37,847 nucleotides of DNA, taken from positions 1-37,847 of the forward strand of contig CACYKY010000019.1 in assembly GCA_902775135.1 (NCBI GenBank), given 5' to 3'. Source of the stretch: an uncultured Bacteroidota bacterium. Lineage in GTDB: Bacteria; Bacteroidota; Bacteroidia; Bacteroidales; P3. The position numbers and the translations under genes are program-made. Below the pieces are notes generated by a model. That model did no database searches. It was not told the DNA's origin and saw only the letters and a program-made list of their open reading frames with translations. Position 1 is the stretch's first letter, and each line of letters starts with the position of its first letter. Of this stretch, positions 6,382 to 15,522 are shown piece by piece.

Positions 6382-7869
6382 TTACAAGTCTTTTTTCTGT
6401 CTGTTGCGAAGCCTCTTGGCGCGCTGAATACCTCTAATCTTGGCCATCCAGAAGGGGGCCAGTGAGGCTCCTACGAGGGTGATGATACCGGCGATGATGT
6501 AGCCCCAGGGGTTCGGAATGACGCTGCCGAGCCCTTCCTTGTGCGCCACGAGGATGAAACTAGCGCAGACAAAGGTCATGAAATTGGCAGGCAGCACCGT
6601 GAGCAGTGCAGCATAGCCCTTACCTTTCTTCAGCAGGAAAGCCGTAATGGCCCAGAGGGTGAAGACGGCCAGTATCTGGTTGCACCAGGCAAAGTAGCGC
6701 CAGATGGTCTGGAATCCGTCGGCATCACTAAATGCATAGACCAGCAGTCCACCTGCCAACACAAACAGAGGCAGGGCCACGGCGATACGCTTGGTCATGG
6801 GCTTCTGGTCGATATGGAACTGGTCAGCAACAATGAGACGCGCCGAGCGCATGGCGGTATCGCCACTGGTGATGGCCGCACAGATGACACCAAGGATAGA
6901 GATGATTGCCAACACTCTGGGGAACCATTCATTGCAGATGACGCCCACCATTGCATCGCCGCTCTTGCCGACACAAAGCTCCGGTTTGTCGTGGAAGAAA
7001 TAGGCGGCGGCGGCAGCCCAGATAAGGGCGACAACGCCTTCGGTAATCATGGCGCCATAGAAGATAGGACGTGCCTGTTTTTCGTTAATCATGCAGCGCG
7101 CCATCAACGGACTCTGCGTGGCATGGAAACCGCTGATAGCACCACAGGCAATGCTAACGAACATCATGGGGAAGATGGGGTTGGTATCAGCATGCGGATG
7201 GCGGTTCTCGAGACCATCCCATATCTCAATCAGGTGTACATCAGGGATGACGAAGAAGGCCACCACAAGCATCACAGCCATAGCCAACAGCAGGAAACCG
7301 AAAATCGGGTATATGCGGCCTATGACCTTGTCGATGGGCAGCAGCGTGGCAACCAGATAGTAGACAAAGATAATAACGGGCCAAATCCACAAAGGCCAGC
7401 CGGGGGTGAAGTTGTCGACAAGGAGTTGCGATGGAGTCTTCACAAAAACGGCCCCCACAAGCACCATCAGTACGATGGTGAAGAAAGCCATAAACGTTTT
7501 CACATTCTTCCCCAGATACTTACCATGAATCTCAGGCAACGAGGCACCATCGTTGCGCAGCGAAATGAATCCCGCCACGAAATCGTGAACTGCACCGGCG
7601 AAAATGCTGCCGAAAACAATCCACAGGAACGACGCCGTGCCGAACTGCGCACCCATGATAGCGCCGCAGATGGGACCCACGCCAGCGATGTTGAGGAACT
7701 GGATGAGGAAGATACGCCACGGTTTCATGGGCACATAATCGACCCCGTCAGGGTGTGAAACGGCAGGTGTTGTACGCTTGGGGTTGACACCAATAATACG
7801 TTCTATCAGTTTGGAATACAACCAATAGCCGAGTACTAGCAAAACAACAGAGACAATAAAAGTAACCAT
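6382..7869 (-). CDS. cstA: Carbon starvation protein CstA family, peptide/pyruvate-type transporter
   Basis: A 495-residue polytopic inner-membrane protein with many hydrophobic helices. The CstA signature is clear: RIFLIQFLNIAGVGPI, GAIMGAQFG, HDFVAGFISLR and, in the middle, SGFHATQSPLMARC. CstA proteins import peptides or pyruvate under carbon limitation. At 495 residues it is shorter than the roughly 700-residue E. coli CstA and matches the shorter form common in Bacteroidetes. The frame is open 23 codons further upstream, but the ATG at 7869 is chosen because it starts the first membrane helix (MVTFIVSVVLLVLGYW) and the promoter box at 7894-7901 lies just before it. Confidence 0.92.
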   Translation of the reverse strand: MVTFIVSVVLLVLGYWLYSKLIERIIGVNPKRTTPAVSHPDGVDYVPMKPWRIFLIQFLNIAGVGPICGAIMGAQFGTASFLWIVFGSIFAGAVHDFVAGFISLRNDGASLPEIHGKYLGKNVKTFMAFFTIVLMVLVGAVFVKTPSQLLVDNFTPGWPLWIWPVIIFVYYLVATLLPIDKVIGRIYPIFGFLLLAMAVMLVVAFFVIPDVHLIEIWDGLENRHPHADTNPIFPMMFVSIACGAISGFHATQSPLMARCMINEKQARPIFYGAMITEGVVALIWAAAAAYFFHDKPELCVGKSGDAMVGVICNEWFPRVLAIISILGVICAAITSGDTAMRSARLIVADQFHIDQKPMTKRIAVALPLFVLAGGLLVYAFSDADGFQTIWRYFAWCNQILAVFTLWAITAFLLKKGKGYAALLTVLPANFMTFVCASFILVAHKEGLGSVIPNPWGYIIAGIITLVGASLAPFWMAKIRGIQRAKRLRNRQKKDL

Positions 7870-7893
7870 ATCTTTAGTTTTTAAAAGCCGTTG

Positions 7894-7901
7894 CAAAAGT
7901 A
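7894..7901 (-). promoter_or_regulatory. -7 box of cstA
   Basis: TACTTTTG on the minus strand fits TAnnTTTG and would start transcription about 20 bases before the chosen ATG. Confidence 0.6.
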
Positions 7902-8008
7902 CGAACTTTTTCCAAAACGGCAAAAAAAATATCATCACCCCATTCTACCCCTTCGACATTCCACACAACAGGGTTTCGGGAGGTTCCTTTTGTTCTGCGG
8001 CTTTCATT

Positions 8009-8063
8009 TACTTCTCATATACTTCTTACATACAGTATCTATACTGTTTATAACCATATGGAT
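8009..8063. repeat. Degenerate 11-bp tandem units
   Basis: TACTTCTCATA, TACTTCTTACA, TACAGTATCTA and TACTGTTTATA follow each other at an exact 11-base pitch (8009-8052), with a decayed fifth unit. The sequence differs from the other 11-bp arrays, only the pitch is shared. Confidence 0.55.
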
Positions 8064-8094
8064 AATATATGAGTAAAGGAAAATTGTTAGCTGA

Positions 8095-8112
8095 TTGACA
8101 AGGGCTTGTCAA
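8095..8112. repeat. Inverted repeat TTGACAAG-GG-CTTGTCAA
   Basis: Two perfect 8-base arms around GG. The right arm is part of CTTGTCAAAACTT (8105-8117), which recurs at 15431-15443 and, inverted with one change, at 34231-34243. Confidence 0.7.
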
Positions 8113-8244
8113 AACTTGCCAACAAATGGATTACAATTATTTTGCAACATAGACCATGGGAAAAGGAATGGGCATGCTTCAACTCCGGACATGGGTTTCG
8201 ATACTGTGTTAATAAAAATTTGTTTCAATATAAAAAAAAATTTG

Positions 8245-8252
8245 TATTTTTG
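8245..8252 (+). promoter_or_regulatory. Promoter of the acyltransferase operon
   Basis: TATTTTTG (-7 box) with TTTG at 8219-8222 as a possible -33 element, 22 bases apart. The predicted start is about 24 bases before the ATG at 8281. Confidence 0.7.
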
Positions 8253-8280
8253 CAGATTGAATACATCGAAAGAGACCGTG

Positions 8281-9129
8281 ATGGAAAAAGAGGAAATAGG
8301 AGAGAAATACATTGATTTGCAACGGATTCTTGGCGACAAGGGAGTCCGTCTGCCGGGTTTTGCGCTGCGATGGGGCGAGCGTTTGTTGCACATCGACGAA
8401 ATAAACGAAACCATCTACAAGGACCGCGAATATTTCGGTCTGGATTTCGTCTACGCCTTCACCGAGGGCAAAGAGCCGTGGAATCTGGGACTCGACGTGC
8501 AGATACGAGGCTTGGAGAACGTGCCCTCCGAGGGCAACCAGATGGTGGTGGGCAACCACCCCCTGGGCGGTCCTGACGGCTTGGCGCTGATGGGTGCCGT
8601 GGGGCACGTACGCAAGGACATCAAGTTCCCCGTGAACGACTTTCTCTGCTATCTGCCGGGCCTGCGCGAGCTCTTTGTAGCCATCGACAAGGTAAACAAA
8701 ACCAAAGCCTTGGCCAACCTGGAACAGGCCTTTGCCGACTCCAATATGCTCCTCTACTTCCCCGCCGGCGCCTGTTCGCGCCGCATCAAAGGCGTGGTGC
8801 AAGACTTGGAATGGAAGCCTACCTTTGTGAAAAAAGCCGTCAAATACGGCCGTGACATCGTGCCGGTATTCACCGATGCGCTGAACCGCAACCGATTCTA
8901 CACCGTGGCCAACCTCCGCAAACGCCTTGGAATCAAATTCAGCTACGAGATGGCCATGTTGCCCGCCGAGATGTTCGCCCAGCGTGGCAAGACCTTCTCC
9001 ATCACCTTCGGTAAACCGATAGCCGCCGGCACTTTCGACCGTCGCCACACACCGGCCGAATGGGCAGCCCTGCTGCGCGAACACGTCTACAAACTGAAAA
9101 ACAACCCCACCGCCGAATTCGTATACTGA
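8281..9129 (+). CDS. glsA: PlsC-like acyltransferase, probable glycine-lipid O-acyltransferase GlsA
   Basis: A 282-residue lysophospholipid-acyltransferase-type protein. The catalytic histidine region reads GNHPLGGPDG (His93, Asp99) and the acceptor motif FPAG is at 159-162. The His and Asp are five residues apart instead of the usual four (HX4D). In Bacteroides, a PlsC-like O-acyltransferase (GlsA) works with the N-acyltransferase GlsB to make glycine or serine-glycine lipids, and the next gene here looks like glsB, 28 bases downstream; the assignment as GlsA rests on that pairing. A general acyl-glycerophosphate acyltransferase is the alternative. The ATG at 8281 is chosen over an upstream frame extension because it follows the promoter. 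Confidence 0.75.
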   Translation: MEKEEIGEKYIDLQRILGDKGVRLPGFALRWGERLLHIDEINETIYKDREYFGLDFVYAFTEGKEPWNLGLDVQIRGLENVPSEGNQMVVGNHPLGGPDGLALMGAVGHVRKDIKFPVNDFLCYLPGLRELFVAIDKVNKTKALANLEQAFADSNMLLYFPAGACSRRIKGVVQDLEWKPTFVKKAVKYGRDIVPVFTDALNRNRFYTVANLRKRLGIKFSYEMAMLPAEMFAQRGKTFSITFGKPIAAGTFDRRHTPAEWAALLREHVYKLKNNPTAEFVY

Positions 9130-9157
9130 CCAATCGAACCATCGAAAACAGAGAACC

Positions 9158-10282
9158 ATGACGGATTTATCATACATAGCACCGCCCGTTGACCGGGAAC
9201 TGATCAAGAAGGAGTTGAAACAGAAGCATTTCCTGCGGAAAAGCAACTATGGCAACAAGGAGATATATGTCACGACCGCCCACCTCTCGCCCAACATCAT
9301 GCGCGAAATCGGCCGTCTGCGTGAACTGAGCTTCGCTGCCGACGGCGGAGGCAGCGGCAAGGAAGTGGACATCGACATGTACGACACCCTCGACGACCCC
9401 TATTGCTGCAAGCAGCTCTTCGTATGGAGTCCCGAGGACGAGGAGATTGTCGGCGCCTATCGCTTCATTCACGGCAGCAACATGATGCGCCGCGAAGACG
9501 GTTCCATCGTTACGCCGACAGCGGACCAGTACCAGTTCAGCGAACAGTTCATCAACGAATACCTCCCCTACACCGTTGAACTGGGCCGCGCCTTTGTGCA
9601 GCCCGCCTACCAGCCTGGCAACAACCTCCGCAAAGGACTCTACAGCCTCGACAACCTCTGGGATGGTCTAGGCTGCCTGATACTCGAAATTCCCGAGACT
9701 CGCTATTTCTTCGGCAAGATCACCATGTACGGCGACCTTGACCGCAAGGCGCGCGACCTCATCCTCTACTTCTACCAAAAACACTTCCCCGACCGCGACG
9801 GCCTGGTGTGGCCCTACGAACGCATCAACATCGAGAGCGACTACAACGAGCTGGTGCAACTCTTCACCGGCCGCAACTACAAAGAGGACTACCAGATACT
9901 GCTCCGAGCCGTGCGCGAACGCGGCTGCACAGTACCTCCGCTCATCAACGCATACATGAACCTCACCCCCACTATGCGTTCCTTCGGCACCTGTCCCAAC
10001 CACCACCTGCTGGGCACTACGGACACCGGCATCCTCATCACACTCAACGACCTCTTCCCCGAGAAACGCCGCCGCTACATCGACAGCTATGAGGAACGCA
10101 ACCAAAAACTGGACCGCCGCCGCCTCTTCAGCATCAACATGAAGCTGATGCCGTGGTGGAAGAAACAGGCCTCGCTGGAAGAAAAAGAGGCCATGAAAGA
10201 GCTGAAAGAACTGAAAAACAAGCAGCACGAACTGAAACTGGAACTGAAGAAAATCAAACGTGCCAACAGAAAACAGCAGTAA
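9158..10282 (+). CDS. glsB: GNAT-fold N-acyltransferase, probable GlsB (OlsB/hemolysin-like)
   Basis: A 374-residue protein with an acyltransferase domain of the OlsB/hemolysin type: [31 protein letters not shown], then [12 protein letters not shown] and [12 protein letters not shown], as in proteins that transfer a hydroxy-acyl chain to the amino group of ornithine or glycine. The C-terminal part (about 330-374) is a highly charged Lys/Glu coiled coil. It follows the PlsC-like gene in the same operon, the arrangement known for glycine-lipid synthesis in Bacteroides, where GlsB makes the N-acyl intermediate. The substrate is inferred, not shown. Only two bases separate its stop from the engB start. 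Confidence 0.78.
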   Translation: MTDLSYIAPPVDRELIKKELKQKHFLRKSNYGNKEIYVTTAHLSPNIMREIGRLRELSFAADGGGSGKEVDIDMYDTLDDPYCCKQLFVWSPEDEEIVGAYRFIHGSNMMRREDGSIVTPTADQYQFSEQFINEYLPYTVELGRAFVQPAYQPGNNLRKGLYSLDNLWDGLGCLILEIPETRYFFGKITMYGDLDRKARDLILYFYQKHFPDRDGLVWPYERINIESDYNELVQLFTGRNYKEDYQILLRAVRERGCTVPPLINAYMNLTPTMRSFGTCPNHHLLGTTDTGILITLNDLFPEKRRRYIDSYEERNQKLDRRRLFSINMKLMPWWKKQASLEEKEAMKELKELKNKQHELKLELKKIKRANRKQQ

Positions 10283-10284
10283 CA

Positions 10285-10884
10285 ATGAAGATTAGCAGCG
10301 CTACGTTCAGCATCAGTAGTCCCGACTACCGCAAGTGTCCCAAGGACGGACGGCCAGAATATGCTTTCATCGGCCGCAGCAATGTGGGCAAGTCGTCACT
10401 TATCAATATGCTGACGGGTGTGAAGGGACTGGCCAAGACCTCGGGCCGACCCGGCAAGACGCAGCTCATCAACCACTTTCTTATCAACAACGAGTGGTAC
10501 CTCGTGGACCTGCCGGGCTACGGTTATGCCCGTACATCCAAGTCCTCACGCGAAAAATGGGGCACCATGATGCGCGACTACTTCTTGCATCGTGAGGAGC
10601 TGACCAATGTCTTCGTACTCATCGACAGCCGCATCCCACCACAGCGCATCGATGTGGAATTCATCACCTTCCTTGGCCAGAACGGCATCCCCCTATCGCT
10701 AGTCTTCACCAAAGCCGACAAAGAGAGCCAGCGCGAGGTGCAGGCCAACATGAAAGCCATGAAAAAAGTACTGCTTGAAATATGGGAGGAATTGCCTCCA
10801 ATATACCTCACTTCGTCGCTCACCGGCATGGGACGCGATGCGGTGCTGGACAGTATTGAAAGTATTAACGAAACACTAAAATGA
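10285..10884 (+). CDS. engB: Ribosome biogenesis GTP-binding protein YsxC/EngB
   Basis: A 199-residue TrmE-Era-EngA-type GTPase required for assembly of the large ribosomal subunit. G1 is GRSNVGKSS (30-38), G3 is DLPGYG (75-80) and G4 is TKAD (142-145). The conserved SGRPGKTQ switch region is at 53-60. The frame is open upstream into the previous gene, but the ATG at 10285 gives the normal family length and N terminus. It is the third gene of the acyltransferase operon, and its TGA overlaps the ATG of dacB (ATGA). Confidence 0.95.
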   Translation: MKISSATFSISSPDYRKCPKDGRPEYAFIGRSNVGKSSLINMLTGVKGLAKTSGRPGKTQLINHFLINNEWYLVDLPGYGYARTSKSSREKWGTMMRDYFLHREELTNVFVLIDSRIPPQRIDVEFITFLGQNGIPLSLVFTKADKESQREVQANMKAMKKVLLEIWEELPPIYLTSSLTGMGRDAVLDSIESINETLK

Positions 10885-12335
10885 CTATGAAACGATTGTT
10901 TTTGACCACTATTGCATGTCTCATAACGATTGTCGTCGGCGCACAGCAGGTGGCCGACCTGGAACGCACCATACTCAATGTGCACCGCGAGAGCGGCATG
11001 CAGCACGGCTCGCTGTCGGTATGCGTATACAATATCACCAAAGGGCAGGAAGTGTACAGCTACAATTCGCAAATGTCCATGACACCGGGCTCGGTGAACA
11101 AGCTGTTCACCACAGGTGTGGCTTTCGCACGATTGGGCAGCGACTTCCGCTTCACCACTCATGTGGGCATCCGTGGCGAAATCGATCGTGATGGCGTGCT
11201 GCATGGCAACATCTACATCATCGGCGGCGGCGACCCCATGCTGGGCTCCTACCGTTACCGCCAGACCTCCCCGGATTCGCTCTTCGACGGCTGGACCCGC
11301 GCCCTGAAGAAGAAAGGCATCAAACGCGTCGACGGACGTATCTGCTACAACGTAGGCATCTTCGACGAGCAACCCCTTCACGACAGCTGGCCCTGGGGCG
11401 ACGTGGGCAACTACTACGGCGCTGGTGTCAGCGGACTGAATTTCCACGAGAACATGTATTTCGTCTATTTCAACCCCGGCAACAAGATTGGCTATCCCGC
11501 CTCGAGCGTCAGAGTGTCACCCAAGAATGTCAGCGTGCACGGCATCTGCGAGGTCACCACAGGCCCTGAGGGTTCGGGCGACAATGTCATCATCTACGGC
11601 AGTCCCACCAGCGACGAACGTCTCTACCGAGGCACCGTGCCTCTGGGCAAAAACGATTTCCGTGTGCGAGGTTCCCTTCCCAACCCCGCCAAACAATGCG
11701 CCGACCTCTTTGCCTCCTACCTCCGCACCCACGGTATCAGCATCTCGTCCAATTCGATGCAGGTCTACTCGCAACCCGACAGCCTGCGCATGATACTGGA
11801 CTACTACAGCAGCGACTATTACACCCTTGCCCAATACACCAACCTCACCAGCAACAACATCTACGCCGAAGCCATCTTCAAGTACCTCGGTTACGCCAAG
11901 TTCGGCAAGGGCAGCTTCACCAACGGCAGCAAGGCGGTGATGGACTACTTCCGAGAGAAAAAGCTCGATGTCAGCGGTGTGAAAGTGGTTGACGGCAGTG
12001 GTCTGTCGCCCCTGAACAAGGTAACGAGCGACTTCATGTGCCGCTACCTGATGGCCATCAGCAAGGAATCTTTCTTCAACGATTTCCTCCGCTCGCTTTC
12101 CAAAGTTGGTGAGAACGGCACGGCCAAGAACTTGCTTCCCAACCTGCCTGCCGGCATTTCCGTGCGCGTGAAGACGGGTACGATGGACGGCGTGAAAGCC
12201 TACGCCGGATACATCGACGCCGCCAACGGCGACCGACTAGCTTTTACCATCATCAGCAATGGACACGAGGTATCGTCGAATGCAGCAGCCGAGAAACTCA
12301 ACAAAATCCTTCAAAAAGTGGTCAGCATCTACTGA
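10881..12335 (+). CDS. dacB: D-alanyl-D-alanine carboxypeptidase/endopeptidase (PBP4 family, S13)
   Basis: A 484-residue periplasmic penicillin-binding protein with a signal peptide ([20 protein letters not shown] from residue 3). The three active-site motifs are present: S71-V-N-K74, S324-N-N and K431-T-G. These enzymes trim or cleave peptidoglycan cross-links. The length matches PBP4-type enzymes with the inserted extra domain. The ATG overlaps the engB stop; a second ATG two codons on (10887) could also start it. It is the last gene of its operon and is followed by two hairpins, of which the second is a bidirectional terminator shared with mreB. Confidence 0.93.
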   Translation: MTMKRLFLTTIACLITIVVGAQQVADLERTILNVHRESGMQHGSLSVCVYNITKGQEVYSYNSQMSMTPGSVNKLFTTGVAFARLGSDFRFTTHVGIRGEIDRDGVLHGNIYIIGGGDPMLGSYRYRQTSPDSLFDGWTRALKKKGIKRVDGRICYNVGIFDEQPLHDSWPWGDVGNYYGAGVSGLNFHENMYFVYFNPGNKIGYPASSVRVSPKNVSVHGICEVTTGPEGSGDNVIIYGSPTSDERLYRGTVPLGKNDFRVRGSLPNPAKQCADLFASYLRTHGISISSNSMQVYSQPDSLRMILDYYSSDYYTLAQYTNLTSNNIYAEAIFKYLGYAKFGKGSFTNGSKAVMDYFREKKLDVSGVKVVDGSGLSPLNKVTSDFMCRYLMAISKESFFNDFLRSLSKVGENGTAKNLLPNLPAGISVRVKTGTMDGVKAYAGYIDAANGDRLAFTIISNGHEVSSNAAAEKLNKILQKVVSIY

Positions 12336-12343
12336 ACAAAAAC

Positions 12344-12376
12344 ACCTCGCCGACATTGACGACATATCGGCGAGGT
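12344..12376 (+). terminator. Hairpin after dacB
   Basis: ACCTCGCCGA pairs with TCGGCGAGGT around a 13-base loop, 8 bases after the dacB stop. There is no good T-run, so it may act with the stronger hairpin at 12388-12416. Confidence 0.5.
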
Positions 12377-12387
12377 ATTGTAAAAAA

Positions 12388-12416
12388 GCGGGCCCGCGCC
12401 TTCGGCGCGGGCCCGC
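12388..12416. terminator. Bidirectional terminator between dacB and mreB
   Basis: A perfect 13-bp GC-only stem (GCGGGCCCGCGCC) with loop TTC. A run of six A precedes it, which reads as T on the minus strand for mreB, and a T-rich stretch follows on the plus strand for dacB. The mreB stop lies only 11 bases away. Confidence 0.85.
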
Positions 12417-12427
12417 ATCATTTTTCT

Positions 12428-13453
12428 TTATCGAATCAAGAAAGAGAACTTGTTGAAGTTCTTCAAGGCAATGCCGGTACCACGGGCGACGGCACGCAGG
12501 GGGTCGTCGGCGATGTGCACCTGCAGCTTGGTCTTGCTCGACACACGCTGATCCAGGCCGCGGAGCAATGCTCCACCACCGGCCAAGTAGATACCAGTCT
12601 TGTAGATATCGGCGGCCAGCTCGGGAGGTGTGGCAGCGAGAGTATCCAATATAGCCTGCTCAATCTGGGCTATGGAACGGTCGAGGGCGTGGGCGATTTC
12701 CTTGTAGTTGACGCTGATTTCCTTGGGCAGACCAGTCAGCAGGTCGCGCCCCAGGGTACGGAAGTCCTCGGGCGGGTCCTGAAGCTCGCTGACGGCAGCA
12801 CCGACAGCAATCTTCACCTTCTCGGCCATACGCACACCGATAATCATGTTGTGCTGACGCTTCATGTAGTCCACCACATTATCGTTGAACACATCGCCAG
12901 CCACGCGGATAGAGTTGTTGCAGACAATGCCGCCCAGCGAAATGACAGCAATCTCGGCCGTACCGCCTCCGATGTCCACCACCATGTGGCCTTCAGGCTG
13001 CAGCACGTCGATACCGATACCGATAGCAGCGGCCATGGGTTCGTGAATCATGCGAATTTCCTTGGCACCAGCCTGCTCGGCGCTCTCGCGCACGGCACGT
13101 TCCTCGACGTTGGTGATGCCGCTAGGGATGCAGATGACCATCCTCAGCGATGGAGGCAGGATGGAGCGGTTGACGTTGGTCATGCCGATGAGTTCGCGGA
13201 TGAGATGCTGTGCCATCTCGAAGTCGGCGATGACACCTCCGCGCAACGGACGCACGGTTTCGATGTTCTTGTTGTCCGTACGGCCATCCATGCGCTGGGC
13301 TTCCTTGCCCACGGCGATAATCTTGTTGTTATTGCGGTCGTAGGCAACGATACTGGGCTCGTCGATGACCACCTGGTCGTTATATATGACGATGGAGTTG
13401 GCGGTGCCAAGGTCCATTGCTACTTCGCGGTTGAAGAATGATAAAAGTCCCAT
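12428..13453 (-). CDS. mreB: Rod shape-determining protein MreB
   Basis: A 341-residue bacterial actin that directs lateral cell-wall synthesis at the inner membrane. Visible actin-fold motifs are MDLGTANS near the N terminus (phosphate 1), DIGGGTAEIAV (phosphate 2) and YLAGGGALLRGLD (adenosine). The start at 13453 (MGLLSFFNREVA) is chosen because it matches MreB N termini, while the 22 upstream codons fall in an 8-bp repeat array. It follows purH by 95 bases, an order common in Bacteroidetes. In those genomes mreC, mreD, mrdA and rodA normally follow; here a terminator and the convergent dacB follow instead. Confidence 0.96.
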   Translation of the reverse strand: MGLLSFFNREVAMDLGTANSIVIYNDQVVIDEPSIVAYDRNNNKIIAVGKEAQRMDGRTDNKNIETVRPLRGGVIADFEMAQHLIRELIGMTNVNRSILPPSLRMVICIPSGITNVEERAVRESAEQAGAKEIRMIHEPMAAAIGIGIDVLQPEGHMVVDIGGGTAEIAVISLGGIVCNNSIRVAGDVFNDNVVDYMKRQHNMIIGVRMAEKVKIAVGAAVSELQDPPEDFRTLGRDLLTGLPKEISVNYKEIAHALDRSIAQIEQAILDTLAATPPELAADIYKTGIYLAGGGALLRGLDQRVSSKTKLQVHIADDPLRAVARGTGIALKNFNKFSFLIR

Positions 13454-13457
13454 AATC

Positions 13458-13497
13458 GAATGTTTGATTGTTTGAATGTTTGATTGTATGAGTTTTT
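13458..13497. repeat. 8-bp tandem array upstream of mreB
   Basis: Five units: GAATGTTT, GATTGTTT, GAATGTTT, GATTGTAT and GAGTTTTT. They begin four bases outside the mreB start codon, so on the mRNA they form the immediate 5' leader, where Bacteroidetes prefer A-rich unstructured sequence. Confidence 0.85.
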
Positions 13498-13510
13498 TGA
13501 TTGCGTAGCA

Positions 13511-13542
13511 CTCAAGCATTCACGCAATCACGCATTCAAGCA
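13511..13542. repeat. Second 8-bp tandem array between purH and mreB
   Basis: Four units CTCAAGCA, TTCACGCA, ATCACGCA and TTCAAGCA. The unit length is the same as the neighbouring array, the sequence is different. Confidence 0.85.
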
Positions 13543-13548
13543 TTAATT

Positions 13549-15078
13549 TTAATGTTTAAAATGTCTCTTTCCTGTTATTGCCATACCCATGTGGTTCTTC
13601 TCGCAGTAGTCGATGCTGTCCTGGTCGTGGATGCTGCCGCCGGGATGTGCCACTGCCACGATGCCGGCCTCGTGGGCAATCTCCACGCAGTCGGGGAAGG
13701 GGAAGAATGCATCGCTGGCCATGACGGCACCGTTGAGGTCGAAGTTGAAACTCTTGGCTTTGGCGATGGCCTGGCGCAGAGCGTCGACGCGACTGGTCTG
13801 GCCCGTGCCGCTGGCGTAGAGCTGACGGCCCTTGGCCAGCACGATGGCGTTGCTCTTGGTATGCTTGACGAGGATGGTGGCGAAGGCCAGGTCCTCGGCC
13901 TGCTCTTTGGTAATCTTGGTGCTGGTAACACTCTTTTCCATATCCTTGGCGGTGGGCACCACATTGTCGCGATCCTGCACCAACACACCGTTCAGCACCG
14001 AGCGGAACATCGGGTCGGCCATCTTGAAGCCTTTACGTTTCAGGATGATGCGATTCTTTTTGCCACGCAGCACGGCGAGGGCCTCCTCGTCGTAGTCGGG
14101 GGCGATGCAGACCTCGAAGAAAATCTTGTGCATCTCGTCGGAGACCTCCTTGGTCACCTTCTGGTTGCAGATGAGCACACCGCCGAAGGCGCTGACAGGG
14201 TCGCCGGCAAGGGCATCCTTCCATGCTTCGAGCAAGGTGGGTCGCACGGCCATACCGCAGGCATTGTTGTGCTTGAGGATGGCGAAGGCGGTCTGACCGG
14301 CGAAGTCATCGATGAGGGCGCAGGCGGCATCGATGTCGCCAAGGTTGTTATAGCTGATTTCCTTGCCATTGAGTTTCTCGAAGCACCCCTCCAGGTCACC
14401 ATAGAAGACACCCTTCTGGTGGGGGTTCTCGCCGTAGCGCAACACCTCGCCGTGCTTGCAGCTCTGCTTGAAGACCGGCAGTTGCTCGCTCTCGTTGAAG
14501 TGGCTGAAGATGGCGGTGTCGTAGTGGCTGCTGACGTTGAAAGCATAGGCAGCAAAACGGTGGCGCTGCTCCAGGGTGGTGCAACCTTCCTGCGAGGTAT
14601 AGATGTCGAGGAACTCCTTGTAGTAATCCACGGCGGGCACGATGACCACATCGTTGAAATTCTTGGCGGCAGCGCGGATGAGGCTTATGCCTCCGATATC
14701 AATCTTCTCGATGATGTCCTGTTCCGAAGCGCCGCTGGCGACGGTCTGCTCGAAGGGATAGAGGTCCACGATGACGAGGTCGATCTCCGGAATCTCGTAT
14801 TCGGCCAGCTGCTCGCCGTCGCTGAACATGTCGCGACGCGAAAGGATGCCGCCGAACACCTTGGGATGCAGCGTTTTCACACGGCCTCCCAGAATCGAGG
14901 GGTAGCCCGTGAGGCTCTCCACAGCGATGGGCTCGATGCCCAAGTCATGAATGAATTTGTAGGTGCCGCCGGTGGAGTAGATGGTCACTCCCTGGGCGTC
15001 AAGAGCGCGAACGATGTCCTCCAGGCCATCCTTGTAGAAGACCGAGATGAGGGCTGATTTTATGCGTTTAGGTTCCAT
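13549..15078 (-). CDS. purH: Bifunctional AICAR formyltransferase / IMP cyclohydrolase
   Basis: A 509-residue cytoplasmic enzyme for the last two steps of IMP synthesis: formylation of AICAR with 10-formyl-THF and ring closure. The N-terminal cyclohydrolase domain shows SGGTYKFIHD, TGYPSILGGRVKTLHP and GGISLIRAAAKN; the C-terminal transformylase domain shows the catalytic ILKHNNACGMA and the closing region FFPFPDCVE and HPGGSIHDQD. The frame is open for 49 codons upstream but the ATG at 15078 is chosen by family N terminus (MEPKRIKSALISV). The promoter is at 15164-15172. mreB may be transcribed from the same promoter. Confidence 0.97.
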   Translation of the reverse strand: MEPKRIKSALISVFYKDGLEDIVRALDAQGVTIYSTGGTYKFIHDLGIEPIAVESLTGYPSILGGRVKTLHPKVFGGILSRRDMFSDGEQLAEYEIPEIDLVIVDLYPFEQTVASGASEQDIIEKIDIGGISLIRAAAKNFNDVVIVPAVDYYKEFLDIYTSQEGCTTLEQRHRFAAYAFNVSSHYDTAIFSHFNESEQLPVFKQSCKHGEVLRYGENPHQKGVFYGDLEGCFEKLNGKEISYNNLGDIDAACALIDDFAGQTAFAILKHNNACGMAVRPTLLEAWKDALAGDPVSAFGGVLICNQKVTKEVSDEMHKIFFEVCIAPDYDEEALAVLRGKKNRIILKRKGFKMADPMFRSVLNGVLVQDRDNVVPTAKDMEKSVTSTKITKEQAEDLAFATILVKHTKSNAIVLAKGRQLYASGTGQTSRVDALRQAIAKAKSFNFDLNGAVMASDAFFPFPDCVEIAHEAGIVAVAHPGGSIHDQDSIDYCEKNHMGMAITGKRHFKH

Positions 15079-15163
15079 ATTGTTGTTTTTACTATAATCA
15101 AATCCAACACAACCCTCTGTCTCCGTGCCCCTTAACAGACACGCAGCACAATGGTTGCAAATT

Positions 15164-15172
15164 GCAAATATA
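15164..15172 (-). promoter_or_regulatory. -7 box of purH
   Basis: TATATTTGC on the minus strand, about 85 bases before the purH ATG, preceded by a T/A-rich stretch. Confidence 0.75.
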
Positions 15173-15387
15173 CGCTTTTTTTTCACTCCCACAAAATCTT
15201 TTTTCCAAATAAAAAACACCTGCAATCAACATTCCCTCGCCCACCCCCTTTTCCCTTCCTCCGGCTTCCCATTCAGCAATTTGACAAAAAGTCGTCTATC
15301 AAAATCCCATTTATCACACAAAACGCTATACCACAATTATTTATACACATACAAACACACAACTCACTATAAGTCAACATCCAAGCA

Positions 15388-15431
15388 GCATCCCCTCTTA
15401 CTCCCCTCCTACTCCTCTCCTACTCTTCTCC
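15388..15431. repeat. 11-bp pyrimidine tandem array
   Basis: TACTCCCCTCC, TACTCCTCTCC and TACTCTTCTCC follow at an 11-base pitch (15399-15431), with a decayed unit before them. The array is almost purely pyrimidine on the plus strand. Confidence 0.8.
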
Positions 15432-15522
15432 TTGTCAAAACTTCCTATTGTAAGAGTGCATAAAGGGATTAACAAGAGCGGATAGTGGGGTTAGTAGTGG
15501 TTTATGCAAGTCTGCTGCGGAG

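Larger units (their letters stand above)
7870..8280. other. Divergent intergenic region between cstA and the acyltransferase gene
   Basis: The region contains the cstA promoter, an 11-bp repeat stretch (8009-8063), a short inverted repeat (8095-8112) that begins the motif CTTGTCAAAACTT (8105-8117), and the promoter of the acyltransferase operon (8245-8252). An open frame from 8095 runs into the acyltransferase but upstream of 8281 it shows no protein-like features. Confidence 0.65.

Noticed and set aside
13501..15057. 518-codon plus-strand open frame opposite purH
   Set aside because: Shadow of purH with the same compositional cause.
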